From Actinomycetota bacterium (GTDB lineage: Bacteria > Actinomycetota > Thermoleophilia > BMS3ABIN01): a stretch of 64,000 bases of DNA. The DNA lies in NCBI GenBank assembly GCA_023382335.1, contig JAMCPM010000011.1:129229-193228 (forward strand), given 5' to 3'. Within the stretch, counting starts at the first letter, position 1. Every line of letters starts with the position of its first letter. The translations under genes and the position numbers were made by a program. The notes under the pieces were generated by a model, which saw only the letters and a list, made by a program, of their open reading frames with translations, ran no database searches and was not told the origin of the DNA. This document shows positions 41,555 through 50,189 of this stretch, in pieces.

Positions 41555-42552
41555 TCCTCGGGATCGAAACCTCCTGCGACGACACCTGCGCGGCCATACT
41601 CGACGGCGACCGGCTCCTGGCAAACATCGTTTCCTCCCAGACAGAATTTCACGCCCGCTATGGCGGGGTGGTCCCGGAGGTCGCCTCCAGACACCACCTG
41701 CAGTTGATCAATCCGGTGATAGCCGAAGCACTGGCGGTCGCCGGCGTCAGCCTCAAGCAGGTGTCCCGGGTGGCAGTGACCACGCGCCCGGGTCTGATTG
41801 GCGCTCTGCTAGTAGGCGTAGCTACGGCCAAAACGATCGCTTATGCCATCGGAGTCGAATTGACTGCAGTGAGCCACCTGGAGGGGCATATCGCCGCCAA
41901 TTATCTGGCTCCCGATCCGATTGAACCGCCTTTTGTCTGCCTGATAGCTTCAGGCGGCCATACTTCCATTGTCTTTGTGCCGGAACGGGGAGCGCTGGAG
42001 TTTCTCGGCCAGACTCTTGACGACGCCGCCGGCGAGGCTCTCGATAAGGGCGCCCGGCTGCTGGGCCTGGGCTATCCCGGCGGGGCAGAGCTCGATTCGC
42101 TGGCGGTCGCAGGTGACCCCGGATACGCAGATTTCCCCATAGGGCTCGACAGGGCGGGCAACTTCAACTTCAGCTTTAGTGGAGTCAAGACAGCTCTCTA
42201 CTATTACTTGAGGAACATGGACAGCTCGGAGGTCAAGCGGCGCCGGGCCGACATCGCCGCCAGTTACCAATCCGCGGTGGTCTCGGCGCTGATCAAGAAG
42301 ACGCTGGCGGCAGCCGTTTCGAAAAATGCGGCAGCGATCTGCCTGTCCGGAGGTGTAAGCGCTAACTCGGAACTTCGCCGGAGGCTTGCCATCGAATGCC
42401 AGGACACCGGCATCAGGCTGCGGGTCCCGCCGCCGGAGCTCTGCACCGACAACGCCGCCATGATCGCCAGCGCCGCACGTTATCTGCCGCCTATTCCATT
42501 ACCGGAATATCTTTCGCTGGGAGCACGTGCTTCCGGCGGGTTTGCCGCCTGA
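41551..42552 (+). CDS. tsaD: tRNA t6A threonylcarbamoyltransferase TsaD
   Basis: Metalloenzyme transferring threonylcarbamoyl to A37 of tRNA. LGIETSCDDTCAAI opens the ASKHA fold. HLEGHIAANYL holds the metal-binding HxxxH, and SGGHTSIVFV, DDAAGEALDKGARLLGLGYPGG, SFSGVKTAL and LSGGVSANSELR follow. TTG 41551 overlaps the rimI stop (TTGA) and gives the family-type start; GTG 41524 is also in frame. A small GC hairpin near 42616-42628 may end the cluster. Confidence 0.95.
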   Translation: MILGIETSCDDTCAAILDGDRLLANIVSSQTEFHARYGGVVPEVASRHHLQLINPVIAEALAVAGVSLKQVSRVAVTTRPGLIGALLVGVATAKTIAYAIGVELTAVSHLEGHIAANYLAPDPIEPPFVCLIASGGHTSIVFVPERGALEFLGQTLDDAAGEALDKGARLLGLGYPGGAELDSLAVAGDPGYADFPIGLDRAGNFNFSFSGVKTALYYYLRNMDSSEVKRRRADIAASYQSAVVSALIKKTLAAAVSKNAAAICLSGGVSANSELRRRLAIECQDTGIRLRVPPPELCTDNAAMIASAARYLPPIPLPEYLSLGARASGGFAA

Positions 42553-42660
42553 GCACCACGGGAAAGACGTCAAAAGGCAGGGGATCGGCCGGTCGACGAG
42601 TAATAAGTATTCAGAGCCGCGGTCCGCGGTTTGTTGACGTTCCTATTTAAGGTGATATGA

Positions 42661-43308
42661 ATGTTTTTTGAAAATCGTAAGGATGCGGGTGAAAGAATGG
42701 TTTCACTCGTCGAGGAATATCACAGCGATCCGAACGCGCTGGTGCTCGGCTTGCCGCGGGGCGGGGTTGTCGTCGCACTGGAGATCGCCGTGGCGCTGGA
42801 ACTGCCTCTGGACGTCTGGGTATCGAGGAAAATCGGGGCGCCGCTGAATCCGGAGCTGGCAATCGGCGCCGTCGATTCAGATGGCAAACTTTTGCTGGAT
42901 GACAATTCAGTCAAGCTCTACGAGATCAGCGATCGTTACATCCGTGAGATGACCGAAGAGCAGGCACAGGAAGTCAAACGGCGCTACGAACGTTACCGGG
43001 GCAAGGATGAACCGCCAGATGTTAAGGGAAAAACTGTCCTGGTTGTCGATGACGGCGTCGCCACCGGTTACACCATGCTGGCTGCTCTGCAATCGCTGCG
43101 CCACCGCGGCGCCGGCAAGATCATCTGTGTCGTTCCCGTGGCCTCGCCTCGCATCATGCGCAAACTTGAGCAGAACGCCGATGCAGTCAAATGCCTGTCC
43201 ACGCCCTCTTATTTTGGCGCCGTAGGGGAATTCTACCGGAACTTCAGCCAGGTATCTGACGAGGAAGTCCTCCAGTGTCTGGAGAAGGCCAGGTCTGAAA
43301 GAGACTGA
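42661..43308 (+). CDS. Phosphoribosyltransferase-domain protein
   Basis: A 215-residue type I PRTase-like protein. LGLPRGGVVVALEIA and the PRPP loop TVLVVDDGVATGYTMLAALQSLR are visible. DVWVSRKIGAPLNPELAIGAV matches a widespread group of uncharacterised PRTases. ATG 42661 has AAGGTGAT upstream. The substrate is unknown; no purine or pyrimidine gene is nearby. Confidence 0.82.
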   Translation: MFFENRKDAGERMVSLVEEYHSDPNALVLGLPRGGVVVALEIAVALELPLDVWVSRKIGAPLNPELAIGAVDSDGKLLLDDNSVKLYEISDRYIREMTEEQAQEVKRRYERYRGKDEPPDVKGKTVLVVDDGVATGYTMLAALQSLRHRGAGKIICVVPVASPRIMRKLEQNADAVKCLSTPSYFGAVGEFYRNFSQVSDEEVLQCLEKARSERD

Positions 43309-43528
43309 TCGCTCCTTCCTGGCTCTGCTTTCAGTCGCATTTTCTTTTACTCCGTTGAACCTTCACGATGATTCTTCGCGTCTAATCTTCGAATCTCTCA
43401 CGACCCGGAAGCTCTTTGCCGAAAGCACTTAAAAGTAAGGGCTTTACGGACGGTTTCAATATCCGTTCGCGGGTAAGACTCAGTTATGCATGTTAGGGCA
43501 AAAGCGGGATTAACGAGGGAGGGACGTC

Positions 43529-43936
43529 ATGAGCGCTTACAAGATCACGTGTACGGTCATTCCCGAACGGGAAGACGACGCCCGTTCAACCAGGTTCCTG
43601 GTAGTTGCCCCGGAAGACAGGATCGTCTGGATCACCACATCCGGAGGAGGGCATAATCCCGATCTCAGCTCAGAAGGCCGAAAGCGGGCCGTGGCTCAGG
43701 CAGGCCTGCAAAGCCTGCTTGGTAAACTGAAGCGTCAGGAGACGGAAGATGGCGACATCCTGTCGCTATCCGATCGTCAGATTGATTGCCGGGATCGGAA
43801 CCTGGGAAAGTGCAGCCGTTATCCGCAGTTCACTCAATCATCCAACGACTGCCCGGATGGGGCTTTCGAAGCCGGGGATGATGACTGTTATCCCGGCGTG
43901 CTGGAATGCTGGATGCTGGAAGACGAAGTCGATTGA
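43529..43936 (+). CDS. Hypothetical protein
   Basis: A 135-residue soluble protein that I do not recognise. The first half is beta-rich (KITCTVIPEREDDARSTRFL, DRIVWITTSGGG). The second half has five cysteines (DCRDRNLGKCSRYP, NDCPDG, DDCYPGVLECW), maybe a metal site or disulfides. ATG 43529 has GAGGGAGGG upstream, a strong site, and a strong terminator follows the gene. The 220 bp before it contain two small inverted repeats (near 43415-43475) but no gene. Confidence 0.6.
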   Translation: MSAYKITCTVIPEREDDARSTRFLVVAPEDRIVWITTSGGGHNPDLSSEGRKRAVAQAGLQSLLGKLKRQETEDGDILSLSDRQIDCRDRNLGKCSRYPQFTQSSNDCPDGAFEAGDDDCYPGVLECWMLEDEVD

Positions 43937-43980
43937 CCTCGGACTAACCGGTTGAACGACAGAGCAAGGAAGTTAAATCG

Positions 43981-44010
43981 AAGCGGGCCCCTTACGGGCC
44001 CGCTTTTTTT
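43981..44010 (+). terminator. Strong Rho-independent terminator
   Basis: A 10-bp stem AAGCGGGCCC/GGGCCCGCTT with loop CTTAC, continuing into a T tract. It ends the hypothetical gene at 43529-43936. Confidence 0.93.
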
Positions 44011-44066
44011 GCCACAGGATCGCATCGTATACGTGGCTGATAAAAAAGGGGCGAGTGCTGATTGCA

Positions 44067-44100
44067 TACTACTATATACTGTAGTACTATATTCCGTAGT
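44067..44100 (+). promoter_or_regulatory. Candidate BlaI-type operator region
   Basis: TACTAC-N8-GTAGTA dyad (44067-44086) with further half-sites downstream (GTAGTACTAT, and GTAGT at 44096-44100). The same TACTAC/GTAGTA half-sites form a dyad in front of blaI at 47714-47727. It lies 117-136 bases before the lipoprotein ATG. The spacing differs from the blaI site, so binding by the same repressor is an inference. Confidence 0.5.
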
Positions 44101-44202
44101 TCGATTTTTGGGCCGGGTCGGACCAGCAGGGACCGGCCTTGGGGCGGGTCGATATGACCGGTTCCTCAATTTTGTAATGGTCAAAACTATGGTGGAGGGA
44201 AG

Positions 44203-44529
44203 ATGAAACGGATTCTCATTGTTTGTCTGGCCGTCGGTGCGCTTCTGGCGCTGGTAGCCGCGGCATCGGGCTGCGGATCAAGCACCACCGCCAATTCGGC
44301 AAATCTTTCGCAGGAAAGTTACAACAAGATCGACACCGGCGCGACCGCCGACGCGGTCAGGGCGGTTGCGGGCAACCCTGCACGCGTTGAGAAGAAAACT
44401 GTGAGCCAGATGCCCGGAATGGTCATGAACGGAGACATGACTGTTGAATACTGGTACTACCAGGGCAGCAAGGGTTGGGTCCGTTTCGAGGTCACGGATG
44501 GCAAGGTTACCAACAAATCCGGCTACTAA
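44203..44529 (+). CDS. BamE/SmpA-like lipoprotein
   Basis: A 108-residue lipoprotein. The signal peptide ends at lipobox AAASGCGS. The mature domain has the SmpA/BamE-like pattern SYNKIDTGATADAVRAVAGNPARV, then EYWYYQGSKGWVRFEVTDGKV, a fold that in other proteins mediates envelope protein contacts. ATG 44203 has GGAGGGA upstream. It is 30 nt before the polyferredoxin gene and presumably shares its transcript and regulation. Confidence 0.75.
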   Translation: MKRILIVCLAVGALLALVAAASGCGSSTTANSANLSQESYNKIDTGATADAVRAVAGNPARVEKKTVSQMPGMVMNGDMTVEYWYYQGSKGWVRFEVTDGKVTNKSGY

Positions 44530-44559
44530 ACTTTTAGCTTTGATGAAAGGGGTTTGATA

Positions 44560-46131
44560 ATGGACCATCATGCTGGCGGCGCTGGAGATCTGTCCCTCCT
44601 TGTGCCTTACCTGGTTTTCATCGTCCTGATAACACCGTTCCTGATCGGCGTCCTCGCGTACAATGCCAATCGTCGTAAATCCCGCGCCATACAGGAACTA
44701 ACAGATGGCGGTCAACCTGTCACCGTCGAGAACCACCGTCACGACCTGTTGAAGGTTTCCTGGATCCACCGTCTGTTGAAGATGCGTGGATTCCAGTTCG
44801 CACTGCAACTGCCGAACGCCCTGGTCTTCCTGCTTGTCATCGTTGCCGGCATCTGGGGGACCCAGATCGGCGAAATGAATTTTGCCACGGTCATCACCTG
44901 GCTTGTCTGGTGGGCCGTCATCATCTTCACCTTCCTTTTCCTGTCACGCACCTGGTGCATGGCCTGTCCGCTGGTCTCAATTGCCGAATGGCTTCAGAGG
45001 GGCAGGTTCTGGGGAGTAGGTAAGAGGATCTTCAGCCTCAACCGCAAATGGCCTCGCAGGCTTCGCAACTTCTGGATTCCGACCATATTCTTCATCTTTC
45101 TGACCTGGATGTTCCTGAGCCTGGATCTGGCGACAAATCCATATCTGACGGCGATGGTCGCCCTCGGCCTGTTCATCGTGCCCGCGATCGTGGTATCGCT
45201 GATCTTCGAGCGGCGGACGTTCTGCCGCTATGTCTGCCCGATCGGTGGGGTTATCGGCGCCTATTCGATGACGGCGCCGCTGGAGATCCGCAACCGTAGC
45301 GACAAGGTATGCCGCTCCTGCAAGGAGAAAGCCTGTTACCGCGGTAACGAAAAAGGCCACGGCTGCCCGATGTTCCTGATGCCGCAGACGATGGAGACAA
45401 ATACTTACTGTACGATGTGCACCGAGTGCATCAAGACCTGCCCAAATGACAACATCGCCCTCAATGTCCGGCCGTTCCTCTCAGACCTCTGGAAGACAAA
45501 GAAGATGGGCATCGATGTGGCGGCGATCGTCGTCCTGATGCTGGGCATCACCGTCTTCCAGACTCTGTCGATGCTGGAGCCCTGGGAGGATATCTCCAGC
45601 GCACTTATGGATGCTACCGGACTCGGTGAGAACACTGTGATGACTCTGAGTTTCCTGACCTTGGGAGTATTGGCGCCAGTATTGATCTTCCTGGGCTGGT
45701 CGGCGCTGACCCGCTGGATCGGCGGCAACGGCTCCAAGCTGAGGACGGTCTTCGTCGGCTTTTCGTTTGCTTTCCTGCCGATCGCTCTTTCCTCACACAT
45801 GGCGCATAACCTCAACCACTTCCTTGAGGAAGGACCGCCGGCCGCAGTGCCCGTCCTTTCCGACCCTTTCGGCTGGGGATGGAACCTCTTCGGCACGGCC
45901 GGTCTGATCGTCAATCCGTTGCTCTCAGCGGACCCGCTACGGCTGCTGCAGATGACCCTGGTCGCGATCGGCTATATTGGTGCGATCTACGTCGGCTGGA
46001 GAGTGGCCCGGCAGACATTCGGGAAGAACCTGCGCGCGATCGCCGGGCTGGCGCCGATGCTCGTCCTTATGGTCGCCTTTGCCGGCCTCAATCTCTATCT
46101 GCTCAATTTGCCGATGAGCATGAGGGAATAA
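44560..46131 (+). CDS. NapH/CcoG-like membrane polyferredoxin
   Basis: A 523-residue membrane protein with about nine transmembrane segments and cytoplasm-facing 4Fe-4S sites. Cysteine motifs are SRTWCMACPLVS, RRTFCRYVCPIGGVIG, VCRSCKEKACYRG with GHGCPMF, and YCTMCTECIKTCPND. Such NapH/NosR/CcoG-type proteins pass electrons between quinol, ferredoxin or metal-assembly partners. The last four TM segments carry conserved His (SSHMAHNLNHFLEE) that could bind heme or metal. ATG 44560 follows AAAGGGG. The partner lipoprotein precedes it; the true substrate is unknown. Confidence 0.85.
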   Translation: MDHHAGGAGDLSLLVPYLVFIVLITPFLIGVLAYNANRRKSRAIQELTDGGQPVTVENHRHDLLKVSWIHRLLKMRGFQFALQLPNALVFLLVIVAGIWGTQIGEMNFATVITWLVWWAVIIFTFLFLSRTWCMACPLVSIAEWLQRGRFWGVGKRIFSLNRKWPRRLRNFWIPTIFFIFLTWMFLSLDLATNPYLTAMVALGLFIVPAIVVSLIFERRTFCRYVCPIGGVIGAYSMTAPLEIRNRSDKVCRSCKEKACYRGNEKGHGCPMFLMPQTMETNTYCTMCTECIKTCPNDNIALNVRPFLSDLWKTKKMGIDVAAIVVLMLGITVFQTLSMLEPWEDISSALMDATGLGENTVMTLSFLTLGVLAPVLIFLGWSALTRWIGGNGSKLRTVFVGFSFAFLPIALSSHMAHNLNHFLEEGPPAAVPVLSDPFGWGWNLFGTAGLIVNPLLSADPLRLLQMTLVAIGYIGAIYVGWRVARQTFGKNLRAIAGLAPMLVLMVAFAGLNLYLLNLPMSMRE

Positions 46132-46144
46132 TGCCAAAGGAATG

Positions 46145-46213
46145 TTAAGTGTGATCGGAAGTTCGGGGGGGGGGGCTCTAAGCTCGATCCGTGTGGCGGG
46201 ATTAAGTGTGATC
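46145..46213. repeat. 12-bp direct repeat around an 11-base G tract
   Basis: TTAAGTGTGATC occurs at 46145-46156 and again at 46202-46213. Between the copies is a run of 11 G (46165-46175). The second copy includes the stop codon of the M56 gene on the other strand. It lies between convergent genes. Confidence 0.8.
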
Positions 46214-47161
46214 CGGATGGCCCAGCGCACAGACGCCGTCTGGGCCGGCAGACTGCTGATGCTCGGTAAAGCATATGAATGCCTGGCGCTGATCGGACCC
46301 GGCAACCGCAAGTGCGCTGGAGGAGAATACCGTCAACGCCAATAAAGTCCCGGCAACGAAAAGCAACAGCCGACGCCGGCAACCCTTGTGGCTCTTGCCG
46401 GAATCAATAAGCGCCTGCAGGCGGACTGCAAGATCGCTGCCGCTTCCGGAGACTGCGCTCGACAACGCAGGTTCCCTGGCTGCCGGATTCATCGAAACTG
46501 CAACCTGCGCCAGGGCCGCTGCCACAACGAGCTTGCCGCCGGCTGTGCGAGATGCCCTCATGTCCGCGGCCCGCTCGAGGTTGAGCCTCATCTCACGAAA
46601 AGCTTTTTTCGGTCCGGGTAAATAAAAAAGGGTGAGGATAAGGGTCTTGGCCGCGGTTATAAAGAGGTTGTCGCGTGCGGCCCGATGCGCTTCCTCGTGG
46701 GCTACCACCGCCCGCAGATGATCTGTGTCGAGGGCCGCGGTCATGCCCTGCGACAGCACTATACGTGGTCGCAACAAGCCGATAGTCTGTGCATCCAGCC
46801 GATCCATTCCTGGAATCACAGCTATCCGCGAAGCCCACTTCGACCCAACCAGGGAGGGCAGCGCCGGACAGGTCATGCATCCCTGCCGCCGGCCTATCTT
46901 CTCGCTACGGCTAGCCTTTATCAGCCGAATGCCGCCGCCGACGAGGAAGGCAAGCTGGGAGAGAACGATGGCGGCCGCGGCGGCCGCCAGCAGGTAATTC
47001 CAGTTGCTGGCTGCGAGGAATCCGTGCCCCGCCTCGAAGATGCCGCCACAGGCGTCACCCATAGCGGCGAGTAATGATCCGGAGGCAAAACGAAGCAGGA
47101 TCAGCGCCAGCAATAAACCGGTTGCAGCTCCAGTGGCGATAATCGAGGAAAAATAGATCAT
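46202..47161 (-). CDS. M56-family (BlaR1-like) membrane metallopeptidase
   Basis: Membrane zinc peptidase of the BlaR1/MecR1 group, thought to relieve BlaI repression by proteolysis. At least three TM segments are visible. HEEAHRAARDNLFITAAK carries HExxH and RLNLERAADMRAS the third ligand region. The first ATG is 47161, but the frame stays open to the blaI stop and encodes another hydrophobic stretch (TLILSYLALAASPWII), so translation probably starts upstream at a non-standard codon such as CTG 47248, coupled to blaI. The sensor domain is short; it lacks the penicillin-binding domain of true BlaR1. Confidence 0.82.
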   Translation of the reverse strand: MIYFSSIIATGAATGLLLALILLRFASGSLLAAMGDACGGIFEAGHGFLAASNWNYLLAAAAAAIVLSQLAFLVGGGIRLIKASRSEKIGRRQGCMTCPALPSLVGSKWASRIAVIPGMDRLDAQTIGLLRPRIVLSQGMTAALDTDHLRAVVAHEEAHRAARDNLFITAAKTLILTLFYLPGPKKAFREMRLNLERAADMRASRTAGGKLVVAAALAQVAVSMNPAAREPALSSAVSGSGSDLAVRLQALIDSGKSHKGCRRRLLLFVAGTLLALTVFSSSALAVAGSDQRQAFICFTEHQQSAGPDGVCALGHPDHT

Positions 47162-47244
47162 GGCGGCCGTGCGGGGGCGTGGCCGGTCGCCGAGCAGGCG
47201 GCGGATGATCCATGGACTGGCAGCAAGCGCCAGGTACGACAGAA

Positions 47245-47703
47245 TCAGGGTGATGTAGCCGATTTTGCTGCCTCTTTCTTCTTTGCTTCGATCAGGCGCA
47301 CGAGTTCATCGAGCTGGTCGGCGTCCTGTGCGCTGACCGTGTCAACGAATTGTGACAGTACCGGTTCTCCGAAACCTCCGATCAGGCCCTGAACCACGGT
47401 GCCTATGGTTTCGCTGCAAAATTCCTCGCGGGTCTGGGTTGGGGCATAAAGGTATGCACGCCCGTGCTGCTCGCGCATGAGCAGGCCTTTTTCCGCCAGC
47501 CGGCTCATAACGGTCATCACGGTTGTGTAGGCGATATTGCGGTCATTGGCCAGGATCTCGTGCACTTCCCTGACGCTGGCCTGGTTCTTCCGCCAGAGGA
47601 CTTCCATGATATCGGTTTCGAGATCGCCAAGGACCTGACGGATGCCTTTTTTGGAAGGCTTCAGGTTGACCAGGCGGGATGTCTTTTTTCTGAGTGCAGC
47701 CAT
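47245..47703 (-). CDS. blaI: BlaI/MecI/CopY-family repressor
   Basis: A 152-residue winged-helix repressor. LGDLETDIMEVLWRKNQASVREVHEIL and NIAYTTVMTVMSRLAEKGLLMRE are the family's DNA-binding region, followed by a dimerisation helix. It pairs with the M56 peptidase gene downstream. A TACAAT -10 at 47715-47710 lies only six bases before the ATG and inside the TACTAC/GTAGTA operator, predicting a leaderless, self-repressed transcript. The signal is unknown; no beta-lactamase gene is present. Confidence 0.92.
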   Translation of the reverse strand: MAALRKKTSRLVNLKPSKKGIRQVLGDLETDIMEVLWRKNQASVREVHEILANDRNIAYTTVMTVMSRLAEKGLLMREQHGRAYLYAPTQTREEFCSETIGTVVQGLIGGFGEPVLSQFVDTVSAQDADQLDELVRLIEAKKKEAAKSATSP

Positions 47704-47713
47704 GTTGAAATTG

Positions 47714-47727
47714 TACTACGGGTAGTA
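47714..47727 (-). promoter_or_regulatory. BlaI operator/promoter of blaI-M56
   Basis: Perfect dyad TACTAC-GG-GTAGTA, overlapping a -10 TACAAT on the minus strand 6 bases from the blaI ATG. Position and half-sites fit autorepression. Confidence 0.68.
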
Positions 47728-47742
47728 GTTAAAAGCCAGCGC

Positions 47743-48501
47743 TCATAAGGTTTCCGAAGCCGAGGCTTCGGCTGTCTTCGCCAGGACCGCATCGCCGCCA
47801 GCATCCGCTCCGACCGGTTCGCCTGCCGCATCACCCGGTGCAGCCTCGTCACGCCGGGAACGGGCGGCCATCGTCATCAGGAAACCGGCGAACATCACGG
47901 TTATGCCGGCGGCCTGGCCGATCGAATTGAACTCGGCGCTGCCCAGGGCCGTCATGCTGCCGGCGCCGGCAACGAGAAGGGTTCCCAGGGCGATCAGGAT
48001 ATTTGCCCGCGCGTATCGGCCGCGGATCGCGGAATAGCCGGCGCCGCCTACGATTATGAGCGTTCCCAGGCCGTTGATCGTGATCATGATGGCCTTGATC
48101 GCGGCAGAGCGGTCTATCGCCTGCCAGCCCGGCTGGTCCGGGGAATGCAATATTGAGGTGTCCACGCCGGCGCGAGCCACCAGAAAGACGGCCATGATGC
48201 TCAGGACGGCCATAATAACCAGCCAGATCCTGGCAATCAGCCGCGGAGCCAGCAGATAGAGGGTTCCCAGGGCAAGATAGCCGACCACGATCATGGCGCC
48301 GGTGACATAATAGGTTTTTGCAATCAGGGGAGTCCAGTTGCCGACGCTGGCCAGAAAATCACAGGCGGTGCCAAGGCCGAACAAAAACAGGGCAAACGAC
48401 CAGGCGAGATGTGCGGGATTACGCCGGAGCAAATACAGCCGCAATACTATTCCGGAAAAAAAAGCGCTCACCATGGTTGCCGCCAGGGGAAAAATCCACA
48501 T
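47743..48501 (-). CDS. Seven-TM membrane protein of unknown function
   Basis: A 252-residue protein with about seven transmembrane helices (first: WIFPLAATMVSAFFSGIVLRLYLL) and a charged, Ala/Glu-rich cytoplasmic tail. I do not recognise a family with a known role. ATG 48501 is fixed by AGAGGAG upstream, 30 residues nearer the first helix than the longest frame. It stands between the CoA-binding protein gene and blaI. Confidence 0.72.
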   Translation of the reverse strand: MWIFPLAATMVSAFFSGIVLRLYLLRRNPAHLAWSFALFLFGLGTACDFLASVGNWTPLIAKTYYVTGAMIVVGYLALGTLYLLAPRLIARIWLVIMAVLSIMAVFLVARAGVDTSILHSPDQPGWQAIDRSAAIKAIMITINGLGTLIIVGGAGYSAIRGRYARANILIALGTLLVAGAGSMTALGSAEFNSIGQAAGITVMFAGFLMTMAARSRRDEAAPGDAAGEPVGADAGGDAVLAKTAEASASETL

Positions 48502-48512
48502 AAAGGCTCCTC

Positions 48513-48917
48513 TTATCGATTCATGTGCTGGTGGACCTTCTGGGTGCAAAGGTCCATTACTATAGCGAGGCCGCCCTCCCGGGCGATACGCGCAGCCTCC
48601 TGGCTGACGATTCCTTCCTGCAGCCAGAGGGCTCCGGCTCCCGCAGCCACCGCGGCGCGGGCGACGTCGGGGCAGGCCTCAGGACGCCGGAAGACGTCGA
48701 CGATATCGATTTTTCCGGGAATCTCCTCGAGGCTGCCGTAACAGCGGCGGCCGAGTATCTCTTTGACCTTGGGCCTGACGGGAATCACCTCAAAACCATG
48801 CTCGATGAGATAAGCAGCGACTTTGTGGCTGGGTCGTTCCGGATTGGGGGAGGCGCCGACTATGGCGATCACGCGGGCCTTCGCCATGATCGATTCGGGT
48901 GTTTCAGCGGTTTCCAT
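48513..48917 (-). CDS. CoA-binding domain protein (YccU-like)
   Basis: A 134-residue Rossmann-fold protein of the CoA_binding family: ARVIAIVGASPNPERPSHKVAAYL, GFEVIPVRPKVKEILGRRCYGSLEEIP, DIVDVFRRPEACPDVARAA, GALWLQEGIVSQEAARIA. The role is unknown; members resemble the succinyl-CoA synthetase CoA domain. Translation starts at ATG 48917 or GTG 48926. It is divergent from the rpsB promoter. Confidence 0.88.
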   Translation of the reverse strand: METAETPESIMAKARVIAIVGASPNPERPSHKVAAYLIEHGFEVIPVRPKVKEILGRRCYGSLEEIPGKIDIVDVFRRPEACPDVARAAVAAGAGALWLQEGIVSQEAARIAREGGLAIVMDLCTQKVHQHMNR

Positions 48918-48950
48918 CGCGGACACAATATCATAAAATCACAGCCGGTT

Positions 48951-48961
48951 TATGCTACAAT
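48951..48961 (+). promoter_or_regulatory. Extended -10 promoter of the rpsB operon
   Basis: TATGCTACAAT: a TGn extension next to TACAAT (48956-48961); no good -35. The ~125-nt leader up to 49091 is GC-rich and can form hairpins (for example CGCGGC with GCCGCG, about 49018-49046), as in r-protein leaders that bind S2, but no named motif was confirmed. Confidence 0.55.
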
Positions 48962-49091
48962 ACGCAGGCTAAATGGCGCAGCGAAAGCCGCGTCCACGAA
49001 AGCAAGACCAGATGGCGCCGCGGCGGCAAGCCACCCTGCCGCGAAGCCCACTTAGGAGTGGCATATATAAAGCTCGAGAAAGGATCTCGGT

Positions 49092-50189
49092 TTGACTGCT
49101 GTATCCATGAAAGAACTGCTCGAGTCCGGAGTTCATTTCGGACATCAGACCCGCCGCTGGAACCCCCGCATGAAGCCCTACATCTTCACCGAGCGCGGCG
49201 GCATCTACATCATCGATCTTCAGAAGACCATCAGGCTGATCGATGACGCCTTTGATTTCATCAAAGCGCTGACAGCCGACGGCAAGAAAGTCCTGTTCGT
49301 GGGCACCAAGAAGCAGTGCCAGGACACTATCGCCGAAGAGGCGGCCCGTTCGGGAATGCCTTATGTTTCTCACCGCTGGCTCGGTGGCCTGCTCACCAAC
49401 TTCAGCACCATCTCCCAACGGATCAAGCGTCTGCACGAGCTTCGCCGCCTTCGCGACGAAGGCCAGCTCGACCTGCTGCCGACCCGCGAGCAGATGAACC
49501 TCCAGGCGGAGCTCAAGAAGCTCGAAACCAATCTGGGCGGCGTTGCCGATATGGACAGGCTCCCCGCCGCAGTCTTTGTCATCGACCCCAGGCGCGAGGC
49601 CATCGTCATCAAGGAAGCGCGCAAGCTGAAGCTTCCGGTGGTAGCCTTGGTGGACACCAATTGCGATCCTGACGAAGTCGATTATGTCATCCCTGGAAAC
49701 GACGACGCCATCCGCTCCTGCGGCCTGATCATACGGGCCCTGGCGGAAGCGGCGGTCGAAGGCAAGCAGATGCTGACCGAGAAAGAGCTGGCGGCCGGCA
49801 AGGCAGCAGCCGAAGCCGCTGCCAAGGCAGCTGCCTTGGCTGAAGCCGCGGCCAAAGCCGCAGATGAGGCGGCGCCGCAGGGCCAGGAGGCTGCACCGGC
49901 CCCCGGCGCAGGCAAGGCGGCTGGAAAGCCGGCGCCCCGACCCGCCAGGCCCGCAAACTCAAAGCCGAAGCCGGCGCCCAGGCCCAGGCCGGCAGACGCC
50001 GAGTCCAAACCAGCCCCGGCGAAAGCCAAGCCGGCTGCGGCCGAAACAAAACCGGCTGCCGAAACCAAACCTGCGGCGGCCGAACCCAAGCCAGCAGCTT
50101 CAGAGGCAAAACCGGCAGAGGAAGCCGGCAATTCCAGAACCAAAGATAAAGATGTGAACGAGAACAGCGAGGTGGAAAGTGGCAGTTAG
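49092..50189 (+). CDS. rpsB: 30S ribosomal protein S2 with long Ala/Pro/Lys tail
   Basis: Ribosomal protein S2. [60 protein letters not shown] and [22 protein letters not shown] are all present within residues 1-~225. A further ~125 residues are low-complexity (repeats like [16 protein letters not shown] and [22 protein letters not shown]), far beyond the normal length. It starts at TTG 49092. It overlaps tsf by 11 nt, so the tail is a real part of this frame. Confidence 0.96.
   Translation: MTAVSMKELLESGVHFGHQTRRWNPRMKPYIFTERGGIYIIDLQKTIRLIDDAFDFIKALTADGKKVLFVGTKKQCQDTIAEEAARSGMPYVSHRWLGGLLTNFSTISQRIKRLHELRRLRDEGQLDLLPTREQMNLQAELKKLETNLGGVADMDRLPAAVFVIDPRREAIVIKEARKLKLPVVALVDTNCDPDEVDYVIPGNDDAIRSCGLIIRALAEAAVEGKQMLTEKELAAGKAAAEAAAKAAALAEAAAKAADEAAPQGQEAAPAPGAGKAAGKPAPRPARPANSKPKPAPRPRPADAESKPAPAKAKPAAAETKPAAETKPAAAEPKPAASEAKPAEEAGNSRTKDKDVNENSEVESGS

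Noticed and set aside
43309-43528. Possible riboswitch before the hypothetical gene
   Set aside because: Two short hairpins are present, but no match to a known riboswitch core could be made by eye.
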